Source: Falsigemmobacter intermedius (GTDB lineage: Bacteria; Pseudomonadota; Alphaproteobacteria; Rhodobacterales; Rhodobacteraceae). Taken from it: a DNA stretch of 64,000 bases. This document shows positions 1-8,383 of this stretch, in pieces. Under the pieces are notes generated by a model, which saw nothing but the letters and a program-made list of their open reading frames with translations, was not told the DNA's origin and ran no database searches. Position 1 is the first letter of the stretch; each line of letters begins with the position of its first letter. The position numbers and the translations under genes are program-made. The stretch spans positions 1 through 64,000 of the forward strand of contig NZ_SBLC01000002.1 of assembly GCF_004054105.1 (NCBI RefSeq). The letters run 5' to 3'.

Positions 1-53
1 TCTAGCGCTCGGATACACGCGATCTTCACCTCAAACGACACGCCACTTGGGGA

Positions 54-524
54 ATGCAGGTCAATATCTATGGCCCCGTTGAATCTGAGGCTTATTGGAA
101 CCGGTGCCGTGCGCTCATTGCCAGACTGCCGACACATATCCGCGCCACTTATCACGGCCCGCTCCGGCCGGATCAGGTCTCAGCGACCTTTGCACGGCAT
201 GATCTGTTTGTTTTACCCACTCAGAGTGAGAACTTCGGTCACATTATTTTTGAGGCGCTGCGCGCAGGCACGCCCGTTCTGATCAGTTCCAATACACCCT
301 GGAAATCCTCAGAAGGGGATGGCATCACTGTGCTCCCGCTTGAGGATATGCAGGCCTGGTGCGACCGGATCGACTCTATGGCGGATATGTCTCAGGCGCA
401 GCGATTGTCGATGAGAGAAGATGCCCGGGCAGCAGCCCGAGAGGCCATTGCACTGAGTGACAATGGTCGGGCGACGCTGGCCATGTTTGAGGCCGTCGTC
501 GCGCGCGGCGGCAGTTCTTTTTGA
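54..524 (+). CDS. glycosyltransferase family 4, C-terminal half only
   Basis: The 156 residues match the C-terminal (nucleotide-sugar-binding) lobe of a GT-B glycosyltransferase. Visible landmarks are the IYGPVE strand, ATFARHDLFVLPTQSENFGH and the EALRAGTPVL segment, whose Glu normally contacts the donor nucleotide. A complete enzyme would have about 350-400 residues, so the acceptor-binding N-terminal lobe is missing. It cannot be recovered by extending upstream in this frame, because a TAG lies at 3-5. The ATG at 54 has GGGGA directly against it, a poor ribosome-site spacing, so it may not be a real start. The gene is either cut by the window edge together with a frame disruption, or is a remnant. 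It sits 29 bp before the CapE-like gene, which suggests a role in surface polysaccharide assembly. Confidence 0.72.
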   Translation: MQVNIYGPVESEAYWNRCRALIARLPTHIRATYHGPLRPDQVSATFARHDLFVLPTQSENFGHIIFEALRAGTPVLISSNTPWKSSEGDGITVLPLEDMQAWCDRIDSMADMSQAQRLSMREDARAAAREAIALSDNGRATLAMFEAVVARGGSSF

Positions 525-553
525 TCTGATCCCTATGGTAAATGGTGAGTCAC

Positions 554-1582
554 ATGTTCAGAGACAGGACGCTTTTGATTACAGGCGGGACCGGATCCTT
601 CGGCAATGCGATCATGCGTCGCTTTCTCAATTCGGATCTGAAAGAAATCCGCATCTTCAGCCGAGATGAGAAAAAACAGGAGGATATGCGGCGAAGATAC
701 GGCAATCCGAAACTGAAATTTTTCATCGGCGATGTGCGCGACATTCAGTCTGTCAGGACGGCCGTCCGGGGTGTCGATTACATCTATCACGCCGCCGCGC
801 TCAAGCAGGTGCCCTCCTGTGAATTTCACCCGATGGAAGCCGTTAAGACGAATATCGCAGGCACTGAAAATGTGCTGGAAGAAGCCGTTCAGGCCGGGGT
901 GAAGAAGGTTATCTGCCTGAGCACTGACAAAGCCGTCTATCCCATCAACGCCATGGGGATCAGCAAGGCGATGATGGAAAAGGTTGCTATTGCCAAGTCC
1001 CGCTCCGCCGGGGACACAATCATCTGCACAACACGCTATGGCAATGTCATGGCCTCGCGCGGCTCTGTGATCCCTTTGTTTTGTGATCAGATCACCTCCG
1101 GTCTTCCCCTGACCATTACCGATGGCGCCATGACGCGGTTTATGATGACCTTGGAGGACGCAGTTGATCTTGTGCTTTACGCCTTTGAGCATGGGAAAGC
1201 GGGTGAGATTTTCGTGCAGAAATCCCCTGCGGTGACGATCCGGACCCTGGCCCTTGCCCTGACCAGAGTCTTGGGCAGGCCCGACCATCGGATCAATGTG
1301 ATCGGCACGCGGCACGGCGAGAAGCTTTTTGAAACGGTTCTGAGCCAGGAGGAACTGGATGCCGCAGAAGATCTCGGCCTCTATTACCGTGTCCCTGCCG
1401 ATGCCCGGGATATGAATTATGCCAGCTATGTAGATCAGGGGTTGCGGAAAAGATCGAAATCCGCCGGATACAACTCTCACAACGCTCCCCGGCTGAGCGT
1501 TGCTGAGATGCAGGACCTTCTGATGAGCCTCAGTTTCATCCGGAAAGCCGCGCGCGGCTCTCACGCTGAGGCGGTGATTTAG
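554..1582 (+). CDS. capE: UDP-GlcNAc 4,6-dehydratase/5-epimerase, CapE/WbjB type
   Basis: This is a short-chain dehydrogenase-fold nucleotide-sugar enzyme of the CapE/WbjB/FnlA group. That group converts UDP-GlcNAc to a 2-acetamido-2,6-dideoxy-4-hexulose, the first step toward UDP-L-FucNAc in capsule or O-antigen. The N-terminus has the Rossmann motif TGGTGSFG. Further on are CLSTDKAVYPINAMGISK, which occupies the SxnK-type catalytic region, and RYGNVMASRGSVIP, both close to full consensus. An ATG at 542 is in frame, but the ATG at 554 has GGTGAG about 5 nt upstream and matches the family N-terminus (MF..), so I use 554 (342 aa). The partner enzymes for L-FucNAc synthesis (CapF and CapG) are not downstream; transcription units for iron transport follow. 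The gene is visibly less G+C rich than what follows (27 of 60 bases at 661-720). Confidence 0.9.
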   Translation: MFRDRTLLITGGTGSFGNAIMRRFLNSDLKEIRIFSRDEKKQEDMRRRYGNPKLKFFIGDVRDIQSVRTAVRGVDYIYHAAALKQVPSCEFHPMEAVKTNIAGTENVLEEAVQAGVKKVICLSTDKAVYPINAMGISKAMMEKVAIAKSRSAGDTIICTTRYGNVMASRGSVIPLFCDQITSGLPLTITDGAMTRFMMTLEDAVDLVLYAFEHGKAGEIFVQKSPAVTIRTLALALTRVLGRPDHRINVIGTRHGEKLFETVLSQEELDAAEDLGLYYRVPADARDMNYASYVDQGLRKRSKSAGYNSHNAPRLSVAEMQDLLMSLSFIRKAARGSHAEAVI

Positions 1583-1587
1583 TGGTC

Positions 1588-1629
1588 AGCCCCCTGACTG
1601 TGCCGGAGGGTCGCCGGGCGCAGGGGGCT
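1588..1629 (+). terminator. possible terminator hairpin after capE
   Basis: A perfect 9-bp inverted repeat (AGCCCCCTG at 1588-1596, CAGGGGGCT at 1621-1629) begins 5 nt after the capE stop codon. There is no T-tract, so intrinsic termination is uncertain. A second palindrome, GGGGCAT/ATGCCCC, follows at 1644-1658. The rest of the 1583-1776 gap shows no gene. Confidence 0.4.
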
Positions 1630-1776
1630 CCGCCATAAAGCGCGGGGCATGATGCCCCACGCCTTCAGCAGTGAACAAAAGCCGCCGCCCTCTCTTGCGA
1701 CAGAGTAACAGATCTGGCCCTGAGGCACGCTTCACCTTAGGAGTGGGGCGTTCTGTGACGAGATTGAGAGGGCGCC

Positions 1777-2874
1777 ATGTCTGCCGCTTCCCGCATTGCC
1801 CTGCGCCTCGACGGGGTTTCGCATGCCTTTTCGGGCACTCAGGTGCTGTCGGATATCTCGCTTGAGATCCCGGCGGGGCAGATCACCTGCCTGCTCGGGC
1901 AATCGGGCTGCGGGAAGTCGACGCTCCTGCGGCTGATCTCGGGGATTGAGCGTCCGCAGGCCGGGCGCATCTCGGGGGCCTCGGGGCTCTTGTCAGGCCC
2001 GGGCCTTTTTGTGGAGCCGGAGGAGCGCAGCATCGGCTTTATGTTTCAGGACTATGCGCTCTTTCCGCATCTGACTGTCTTTGACAATATCGCCTTCGGT
2101 CTGCGCCGCCTGCCGCGTGCAGACCGCGCCACTCGGATTGAAGAGACCGCTGCGCTCATCGGCATCACCCATCTGCTGCCGCGCTATCCGGATGCGCTGT
2201 CGGGCGGAGAGCAGCAGCGTGTGGCGCTGGCCCGGGCGCTGGCCCCCCGGCCCCAGCTGATCCTGATGGATGAGCCCTTCTCAAACCTCGATCAGGGGCT
2301 GCGCGAGAAGGTCCGAAGCCAGACCCTGGCAATCCTGCGCGACTTTGAGGCGACAGCCATTGTCGTTACCCATGACCCGCAGGAAGCCCTCGCCATGGGG
2401 GATCAGATCGTTCTGATGCGCGCGGGCCGGATTGAGCAGAGCGGCACGCCCTTTGACATTTACGACCACCCGGTCTCGCCCTATGCGGCGGAATTTATCG
2501 GGCCCTGCAACAGGCTGACCGGCCTCTGGCAGGACGGCCATCTGGAGACGCCGATCGGGCGATTCCCTGCTGCGCTTGATCTGCCCGAGGGCAGTCTGGC
2601 GCTTGCCTGCATCAGGCCCCAGGCGCTCACACTGGGGGAAGCGGGCGAGGGCATTCCTGCAAGGGTGCTGTCAAAGACCTTCGTGGGGGAAAGCGAGCAG
2701 ATTGAACTGCTGGTGCACCCGCTCGGAGAGCCGTTGCGGATGCACAGCCACCGCCGGATCCCGGCCCCTGTCGGCGCGCAGGTGAGCCTGCTGACCAACA
2801 ATGCCGAGGTGCATATCTTCCCCCGCGAGGAAGAGGACACCACGGCCCCCGCCGCTCTCTCAGGTCACAATTGA
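1777..2874 (+). CDS. fbpC: ferric iron ABC transporter, ATP-binding protein
   Basis: This is the cytoplasmic ATPase of a ferric-iron importer of the FbpABC/AfuABC type. It has Walker A GQSGCGKST (residues 41-49), a Q-loop at MFQDYALFPH, the signature LSGGEQQRV (141-149), Walker B LILMDEP (161-167) and an H-loop VVTHD. The region after about residue 240 is the TOBE-like regulatory tail common in this family. The length of 365 aa is normal. GAGAGG lies a few bases before the ATG. It is the first gene of a C-A-B unit: the binding protein starts 81 bp downstream and the fused permease follows. The iron assignment rests mainly on the binding protein's tyrosine pair. Confidence 0.9.
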   Translation: MSAASRIALRLDGVSHAFSGTQVLSDISLEIPAGQITCLLGQSGCGKSTLLRLISGIERPQAGRISGASGLLSGPGLFVEPEERSIGFMFQDYALFPHLTVFDNIAFGLRRLPRADRATRIEETAALIGITHLLPRYPDALSGGEQQRVALARALAPRPQLILMDEPFSNLDQGLREKVRSQTLAILRDFEATAIVVTHDPQEALAMGDQIVLMRAGRIEQSGTPFDIYDHPVSPYAAEFIGPCNRLTGLWQDGHLETPIGRFPAALDLPEGSLALACIRPQALTLGEAGEGIPARVLSKTFVGESEQIELLVHPLGEPLRMHSHRRIPAPVGAQVSLLTNNAEVHIFPREEEDTTAPAALSGHN

Positions 2875-2955
2875 GTATACCCGACAAAATCGCTTAACAA
2901 ACCATCGAAAGCCTGTATGGTCTGCGCCGGACCGGACCTGAGGGTGGAGCGTTTC

Positions 2956-3981
2956 ATGTCACGTAAGATTTCCGTAAAAACCCTGCTGCTGGCAGGCTCT
3001 TTTGCTGCGCTGAGTGCAGCAGGCAGCTTTGCGCAGGAACTTAATCTTTACACCTCACGCGAGCCCGGGCTGGTGGCGCCGCTGCTCGAGGCCTTTACGG
3101 CGGAGAGCGGTATTCAGGTCAACACCGTCTTTCTGAAAGACGGCCTGGTTGAGCGCGTGGTCTCCGAGGGCGCAAGCTCTCCGGCGGATGTGTTGATGGC
3201 CGTGGATGCCGGCAACCTCGTGGATCTGGTCGAGCGCGGGCTGACCCAGCCGGTGACTTCTGAGGCTCTGACCTCCGCCATCCCGGCCAATCTGCGCGAT
3301 GCGGGCAATGAATGGTTTGCTTTGTCGATGCGGGCGCGGGTGGTTTATGCCGCGAAGGATCTGGGGCTGACGGAGATCAACTATGACGATCTGGCCGACC
3401 CGAAGTGGAAAGGCAAAATCTGCATCCGCTCCGGGCAGCATCCCTATAACACCGGGCTGATCGCGGCCTATCTGACCCACAACGGGCCCGAAGCGACGAA
3501 GACCTGGCTTGAGGGGCTGAAGGCCAATCTGGCACGCAAAGCCGGGGGCGGTGACCGCGACGGCGCGAAAGACATTCTGGGCGGCATCTGCGATCTGGCC
3601 GTGGCCAATTCCTATTACGTGGGCCTCATGCGCTCGGGCAAAAGCGGGGATGAACAGAAGGCCTGGGCTGACGGCATCGATGTGCTGCTCCCCACCTTCA
3701 AAGACGGTGGCACCCATGTGAACGTCAGTGGTGCGGCTGTGGCAAAACATGCCCCGAACAAAGAAAACGCCGTCAGACTTCTGGAATTCCTCGTCTCTGA
3801 TGAGGCGCAGAAGATTTACGGCGAAGCCAATTACGAATATCCGGTGAAGCCGGGTGTGGCGCTCGATCCGATCGTGGCCTCGTTCGGGGAACTGAAGGTC
3901 GACAGCCTGCCGCTGGCCGATTTCGTGAAGAACCGCAAAGCGGCAAGTGAACTGGTTGATAATGTCGGATTCGACAACTGA
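2956..3981 (+). CDS. fbpA: periplasmic ferric iron-binding protein
   Basis: This is the periplasmic binding component of the neighbouring iron importer. The start at 2956 (341 aa) is preferred over an in-frame ATG at 2917. It has GGTGGAG about 6 nt upstream and begins directly with a signal peptide: MSRKISVKTLLLAGS, hydrophobic core, predicted cleavage after SFA near residue 27. The mature protein begins ELNLYTSREP, typical of FbpA/FutA. The adjacent tyrosines Y220 and Y221 in NSYYVGL correspond to the pair that coordinates Fe3+ in this family. The permease start overlaps its 3' end, which implies translational coupling. I see no confident Fur, Irr or RirA operator upstream. Confidence 0.92.
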   Translation: MSRKISVKTLLLAGSFAALSAAGSFAQELNLYTSREPGLVAPLLEAFTAESGIQVNTVFLKDGLVERVVSEGASSPADVLMAVDAGNLVDLVERGLTQPVTSEALTSAIPANLRDAGNEWFALSMRARVVYAAKDLGLTEINYDDLADPKWKGKICIRSGQHPYNTGLIAAYLTHNGPEATKTWLEGLKANLARKAGGGDRDGAKDILGGICDLAVANSYYVGLMRSGKSGDEQKAWADGIDVLLPTFKDGGTHVNVSGAAVAKHAPNKENAVRLLEFLVSDEAQKIYGEANYEYPVKPGVALDPIVASFGELKVDSLPLADFVKNRKAASELVDNVGFDN

Positions 3982-5692
3982 GAACTGCAGGCACCCGAGC
4001 GGGGCCACCCGCCCGGCCCGGGTGCTCCGCCAGGTCCTGACACTGCCCCTCCGGCCCGCCGGGGGGGTGTGGTTTTTTGTGATCCTCGGGATTGCCGCGC
4101 TGGTCATGGCGCCGGTTCTGGCGCTCCTGTGGCAGGCCTCTCAGGGGTCAGCCATGCTCTGGTCGCATCTGATGGGCTCTGTGCTGCCCCATGCCTTCGG
4201 GCAGACGCTGATCCTGATGACGGGGGTCGGGGTTCTGGTTGCCTTTACCGGCACGCTGCTGGCCTGGACGGTGACGGCTTATGACTTTCGCGGGCGCAGG
4301 CTTCTGGAATGGGGGCTTTTGCTGCCCCTGGCGGTGCCGACCTATATCGTCGCCTATGCCTATCTCGATCTGCTGCATCCCATTGGCCCGGTTCAGGATT
4401 TCCTGCGCCAGATGCTGGGCTACAGCAGCCCGCGCCAGTTCCGCCTGCCCGATCTGCGCTCAATGCCCGGCGCAATTCTGCTGCTGAGCCTTGTGCTCTT
4501 TCCCTATGTCTATCTGCCGGTCCGGGCGATGTTCACCACCCAGGCTGCCAATCTTCTTGAGGTCTCGCGCACTCTCGGGCTGTCGCGCCGGGCGGCCTTC
4601 TGGCGGGTTGCAGTCCCCTCAGCCAGACCGGCCATTGCCGTCGGGGTCAGCCTTGCCCTGATGGAGGTTCTCAATGACATCGGCGCGTCAGAGTTTCTCG
4701 GGGTCCGCTCGCTGACGATCTCGGTCTATACCACCTGGGTCACCCGCTCTGATCTGCCGGGGGCGGCACAGATCGCGCTGGCGATGCTGGTGCTGGTGGT
4801 GGCGCTGGTCTCGCTTGAGCGCTGGGCCAGGCGCAATCAGCGCTACAACATCAATGCGCAGCGCGCGCGGATGATGGCGCCCCTGCGGATCCGCGGCCCG
4901 CGCGCTGCGGGGCTTTTTGCACTGGCCGCCCTGCCGATGGTCTTTGGCTTCGTGATCCCCGCAGGCTATCTGGCGATTGAGGCCGCAGAGCGGTTTCACA
5001 GCGCCGGCCTTTCGGCACAGCTTCTGCGTGAGGCGGGCAATTCCTTTATGATCTCAGCGCTTGCGACGCTTGCCGTCCTGATCTGCGGCGTGATCATTGC
5101 CTGTGGCGAGCGGCTGTTTCCCTCGCGCCCGCTGCAGATCGCACAAAGGATCTCGGGGCTGGGCTATGCGATGCCGGGGACGGTTCTCGCCATCGGCATT
5201 CTGACGGTCTCTGCCGGATTTGACCGCCGGCTTGATGCGCTGATGCAAAGCTGGTTCGGGCTCTCAACGGGCCTTTTGCTGATCGGCTCGGGCATGGCGC
5301 TCGGCTATGCCTATCTGGTGCGGTTCCTGGGGATCGCCTCCGGATCGACCGAGGCGGGACTGACGCGCTTTCCGCGCAGCTATGACCACGCGGCCCGAAG
5401 CCTTGGGCGCAGCGCGGCGGGGACGGTGTTCAGCCTGCACCTGCCGCTCTCGCGCTCAGCCATTGCCGCAGGCGGGTTGCTGGTTTTTGTCGATTGCATG
5501 AAAGAGCTCTCGGCCACGCTGCTCCTGCGCCCGCTGAATTTTGAGACTCTCGCCACCCATCTTTACGGCGAGGCCGCGCGCGGCACCTATGAAGAGGCCT
5601 CGATCGCAGCACTTGCCATTGTGGCGGTAGGGATCCTGCCGGTGATCCTTCTGGCCCGGGTCGGCCGTCAGGGGCGTCAGCGCGCCGCCTGA
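3962..5692 (+). CDS. fbpB: ferric iron ABC transporter permease, fused double domain
   Basis: This is the inner-membrane permease of the iron importer, with two permease modules fused in one chain of about 576 residues, as in FbpB. Each half carries a degenerate EAA loop: EVSRTLGLSRRAAFWRVAVP in the first, and AARSLGRSAAGTVFSLHLPL in the second. Hydrophobic segments are spread through both halves, consistent with about 12 membrane spans. The start is uncertain. GTG 3947, TTG 3956 and ATG 3962 all lie inside the end of fbpA and none has a strong ribosome site; I chose the ATG. The 3' end overlaps the convergent MFS gene by 16 bp, so there is no room for a separate terminator. Confidence 0.9.
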   Translation: MSDSTTENCRHPSGATRPARVLRQVLTLPLRPAGGVWFFVILGIAALVMAPVLALLWQASQGSAMLWSHLMGSVLPHAFGQTLILMTGVGVLVAFTGTLLAWTVTAYDFRGRRLLEWGLLLPLAVPTYIVAYAYLDLLHPIGPVQDFLRQMLGYSSPRQFRLPDLRSMPGAILLLSLVLFPYVYLPVRAMFTTQAANLLEVSRTLGLSRRAAFWRVAVPSARPAIAVGVSLALMEVLNDIGASEFLGVRSLTISVYTTWVTRSDLPGAAQIALAMLVLVVALVSLERWARRNQRYNINAQRARMMAPLRIRGPRAAGLFALAALPMVFGFVIPAGYLAIEAAERFHSAGLSAQLLREAGNSFMISALATLAVLICGVIIACGERLFPSRPLQIAQRISGLGYAMPGTVLAIGILTVSAGFDRRLDALMQSWFGLSTGLLLIGSGMALGYAYLVRFLGIASGSTEAGLTRFPRSYDHAARSLGRSAAGTVFSLHLPLSRSAIAAGGLLVFVDCMKELSATLLLRPLNFETLATHLYGEAARGTYEEASIAALAIVAVGILPVILLARVGRQGRQRAA

Positions 5693-6867
5693 TCCCCCCG
5701 CCCCTCGCGCAGGGCCAGCAGCCCCAGCGCCGGACCAAGGCTGAGGATCAGCGCCGTCTGCAGCCCCAGCCCCCCCGCCACCCCGGTGGTCAGCGCGATT
5801 GAGACCATGGTGATCGCAAAGCCGATCGCATTCATCATCGACAACGCCGAGCCGACCAGAGCGGGCGGACAGGCCGTGGCGCAGATCGCAGAAAACTGCG
5901 GGGAATCGGAGACCACCATCGCCCCCCAGATCAGAAAGACCGCCCCGAACATCCAGATCGGCAGGACACCCCCCGCAAGGCCGATCACCAGGCAGCATGC
6001 CCCGGATATCCGCAGCGAAGCCCGAGCCACCTGGTGGCCGGAACTGCGCCGCGCCAGGAGACCGCCGAAGAGACAGCCCGCCGCACCGACAGCGATCACC
6101 GCAAAGGAGAAAAGCGACAGATCGCCCTCAGTCCCAAGCCGCATGGCCAGCAGAAGCGGCACCAGCGTCCAGAAGGCGTAAAGTTCCCACATATGTCCGA
6201 AATAGCCGAGCGCCGCCGCCCGAAAGGCAGGCACCCGAAAAGCCGCCGCCAGCCCCGACAGCGTCTCCCGCAGCCGCGGTGGCCGCGCAGCGCTGGCAGG
6301 GCCGCCCGGCTCTCCGAGGCACAGCACCAGCCCCGCGGCCAGCACCGCAAGACCGGAGGCCCCCAGAACCACGCCCTGCCAGGGCAGACCGCCCGCCGCC
6401 GCCCGCATCCCATGCGGCAGCGCCGTGCCCAGCGTCAGCATCGCCACCAGCACCGACAGCCCCCAGCCCGCCTTCTGCGGCGCCCAGCGCACCATGAGCT
6501 TCATGCCGATCGGATAGATGCCCGCAAGGCTCAGCCCAACCAGAAAGCGCAGCACCAGCCCCTCGGTCAGCCCCGGTGCCCAAAGCGCGAAGGCCGCATT
6601 CAGCGCCGCCCCAAGGCAGGCGCAGAGCGCAAAGATCTGCGAGGCGCGGTAGCGATCCGCCAGCCCGGTCAGGGCCAGACCCAGCGTGCCTGCGATAAAG
6701 CCCGCCTGCACCGCCGCCGTCAGCCAGCCGATCCCCGCCGCATCCAGTTGCCACAGGGCTGAGAGGTCCCGGGTGACGGCATTTGAGCTGAACCACAGCG
6801 AAGTGCCAAAGAGCTGTGCCAGCGAGATGACGGCCACGGGGCTGCGCCGGAAACTATGCAGGATCAT
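5677..6867 (-). CDS. MFS transporter
   Basis: A major facilitator superfamily carrier of 396 aa if started at the ATG at 6867 (MILHSFRRSPVAVISLAQLF). That start places the first membrane helix immediately after the N-terminus. An in-frame start at 6987 would add 40 hydrophilic residues and is less likely. About 12 hydrophobic segments are visible, with a loop containing ADRYRASQ after the second helix, like the MFS A-motif region. The substrate cannot be told from the sequence. Its 3' end overlaps fbpB by 16 bp tail to tail. A run of ten G lies about 134 bp upstream of the start. Confidence 0.85.
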   Translation of the reverse strand: MILHSFRRSPVAVISLAQLFGTSLWFSSNAVTRDLSALWQLDAAGIGWLTAAVQAGFIAGTLGLALTGLADRYRASQIFALCACLGAALNAAFALWAPGLTEGLVLRFLVGLSLAGIYPIGMKLMVRWAPQKAGWGLSVLVAMLTLGTALPHGMRAAAGGLPWQGVVLGASGLAVLAAGLVLCLGEPGGPASAARPPRLRETLSGLAAAFRVPAFRAAALGYFGHMWELYAFWTLVPLLLAMRLGTEGDLSLFSFAVIAVGAAGCLFGGLLARRSSGHQVARASLRISGACCLVIGLAGGVLPIWMFGAVFLIWGAMVVSDSPQFSAICATACPPALVGSALSMMNAIGFAITMVSIALTTGVAGGLGLQTALILSLGPALGLLALREGRGDQAAR

Positions 6868-7000
6868 GAAACGGCGCGCTTTCCTCAGAGGGTCTTCCCG
6901 CGCAGTGAGGCGCAAAGCCGCGCCGCCGTCAACGCAGGACAGCCGCAATCTTTGCGGCTTTCCCCCGTCAGACCGGTCCTCTGCCACAGAAATCCGCGCC

Positions 7001-7010
7001 GGGGGGGGGG
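7001..7010. repeat. ten-G homopolymer tract
   Basis: An uninterrupted run of ten G lies in the gap between the MFS gene and the methyltransferase-like gene, about 134 bp before the MFS start. Tracts of this length are prone to slippage during replication and sequencing. Confidence 0.9.
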
Positions 7011-7053
7011 AATCACGGGCACATAATCTCCCCCCGGTGTCTTCCGATGCAGA

Positions 7054-7746
7054 TCAGACCGCTTTCTTCAGCTGCACCCGGTCGTTTTGCAGCGAGTAAA
7101 GGTGGTGCATGGCATCCACCCGCCCCGGCACCAGAGCGATATCATCGCGCATCCAGGGCAGACCGCGCTGCGCGAGCCGCGCCTCAAAGGCCTCAGAGGC
7201 CGTGGCCGACCAGAAACAGGCAAGGCCCCCCGGCGCGAGGGCCGCTTCCGTCAGGGCCATGCCATCGATTTCATAAAGCGGGGTATTTTCAGGGCGGATG
7301 ATGAAATCCGGCCCGTTGTCGGTATCGAGCAAAATCAGATCATAGACCCCTGGCCGCCGGGCCATATGCGCCTGCACATCGCCGATATGCAGATGCGTGC
7401 GCGGGTCTTTCAGCGGATGACCTGCAAGATGGCCAAAGACATCGCGGTTCCAGGCCGCGATCTCAGGGATCAGTTCGCAGATATGCACCTCAGCATCGGG
7501 CAGCGCCAGATCCAGCACCGCCCGCGCGGTATAGCCAAGCCCCAGCCCGCCGATCAGAATGCGGCGCGGCGCGAAAGCCATCCGCCGCATGGCCCGCAGC
7601 GCCAGCTGATCCTCGGACTGATGGTTGAACGAGGACATCAGCTCGATGCCATTGTAGCGGATTTCATAGGTCTCACCGCGCTGGCGCAGATGAATGTCGT
7701 CGCCCGTCGCCGTGGCGGCGCGGGACAATGTGGTCCAGAGTGTCAT
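7054..7746 (-). CDS. spermidine synthase-like class I methyltransferase-fold protein
   Basis: A 230-aa protein with the Rossmann methyltransferase fold of the spermidine synthase group. The glycine-rich motif GGLGLGY is at residues 66-72. It is followed by an acidic strand end at HICELIPE, a HIGDVQAHM segment equivalent to the motif with Asp, and LILLDTDNGPD near 137-147. It lacks the long N-terminal beta domain of true spermidine synthases and ends early. A polyamine product should therefore not be assumed; SpeE-like paralogues of this size are common and mostly uncharacterised. It stands alone on the minus strand, downstream of a 637-bp gap without genes. Confidence 0.75.
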   Translation of the reverse strand: MTLWTTLSRAATATGDDIHLRQRGETYEIRYNGIELMSSFNHQSEDQLALRAMRRMAFAPRRILIGGLGLGYTARAVLDLALPDAEVHICELIPEIAAWNRDVFGHLAGHPLKDPRTHLHIGDVQAHMARRPGVYDLILLDTDNGPDFIIRPENTPLYEIDGMALTEAALAPGGLACFWSATASEAFEARLAQRGLPWMRDDIALVPGRVDAMHHLYSLQNDRVQLKKAV

Positions 7747-8383
7747 GTCAAATCCCGTGAACGGTCAGGCCCCGGCCTGTGGCAGGCGGAGCAGGAAGGG
7801 GTTCGTCGGATTACGGGTTGCCTTTCGCGCTAAACGCTCCGGCAACCCTCAGACATTGTTTGCCCTGAGACCAACCAGAAGGGGAAAGACAGCCGGGAGA
7901 TTGGAGAAAGAATGCATCTTCTGACCAGTCTGACGCTGAGGCACATCTGTGTGCGCCTCCGTTATGCCCCCCTCCCCCCCGGAAGGCAAGCAAGGCCAGG
8001 GCCTTCCTGCGGCAAAGCGCACGCTGAGGACTGTCCTGCCGGCCCGCCGGGCGAATACGTCTGGCCTGTCGGCGTAAAGCCCAAGGCCCCTGCCGATCCC
8101 GCGATGAAGGGGCGGTCAGCCAGCCTGAGACGAGGATCCGATGGTCGCCCTCCCATGACACCCTCCCCGCCTCCGCAGGCAGCCGCAGGAGGCTCCCCCG
8201 TCCTGCGGGTGGCCTCAGCCGGGTCTGAGGGGCAAAGCCCGGCCCTGAACGGCCCGCCACGGGCGCCGCGACGATTTCGGCCCTGCTCTTTGAGCCTCAT
8301 TGTCTGTAAAGAAGGCACTCCCGGCCCGGTCAGGCCTGAGCAGCCGGGCGTAACAGTCGCCGCAGCGGCCCGGGAGTATCAGT
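7747..8383. other. gene-free 637-bp region with hairpins
   Basis: I find no credible gene here. The open frames on both strands have no family resemblance and extreme Arg/Gly/Pro composition. Structure that is visible: a perfect 8-bp inverted repeat GGGTTGCC (7815-7822) / GGCAACCC (7841-7848), a GCCTCC/GGAGGC hairpin at 8169-8193, and a long run of C at 7967-7980. It lies upstream of both flanking genes and so holds both promoters. I looked for glycine-riboswitch elements before the Na+/alanine symporter and did not find them. Confidence 0.6.

Noticed and set aside
7054-7746. True spermidine synthase
   Set aside because: The protein is short, lacks the full N-terminal domain and has no polyamine gene beside it. 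Only the fold is assigned.
8100-8383. Glycine riboswitch upstream of the Na+/alanine symporter
   Set aside because: The conserved aptamer segments were not found.
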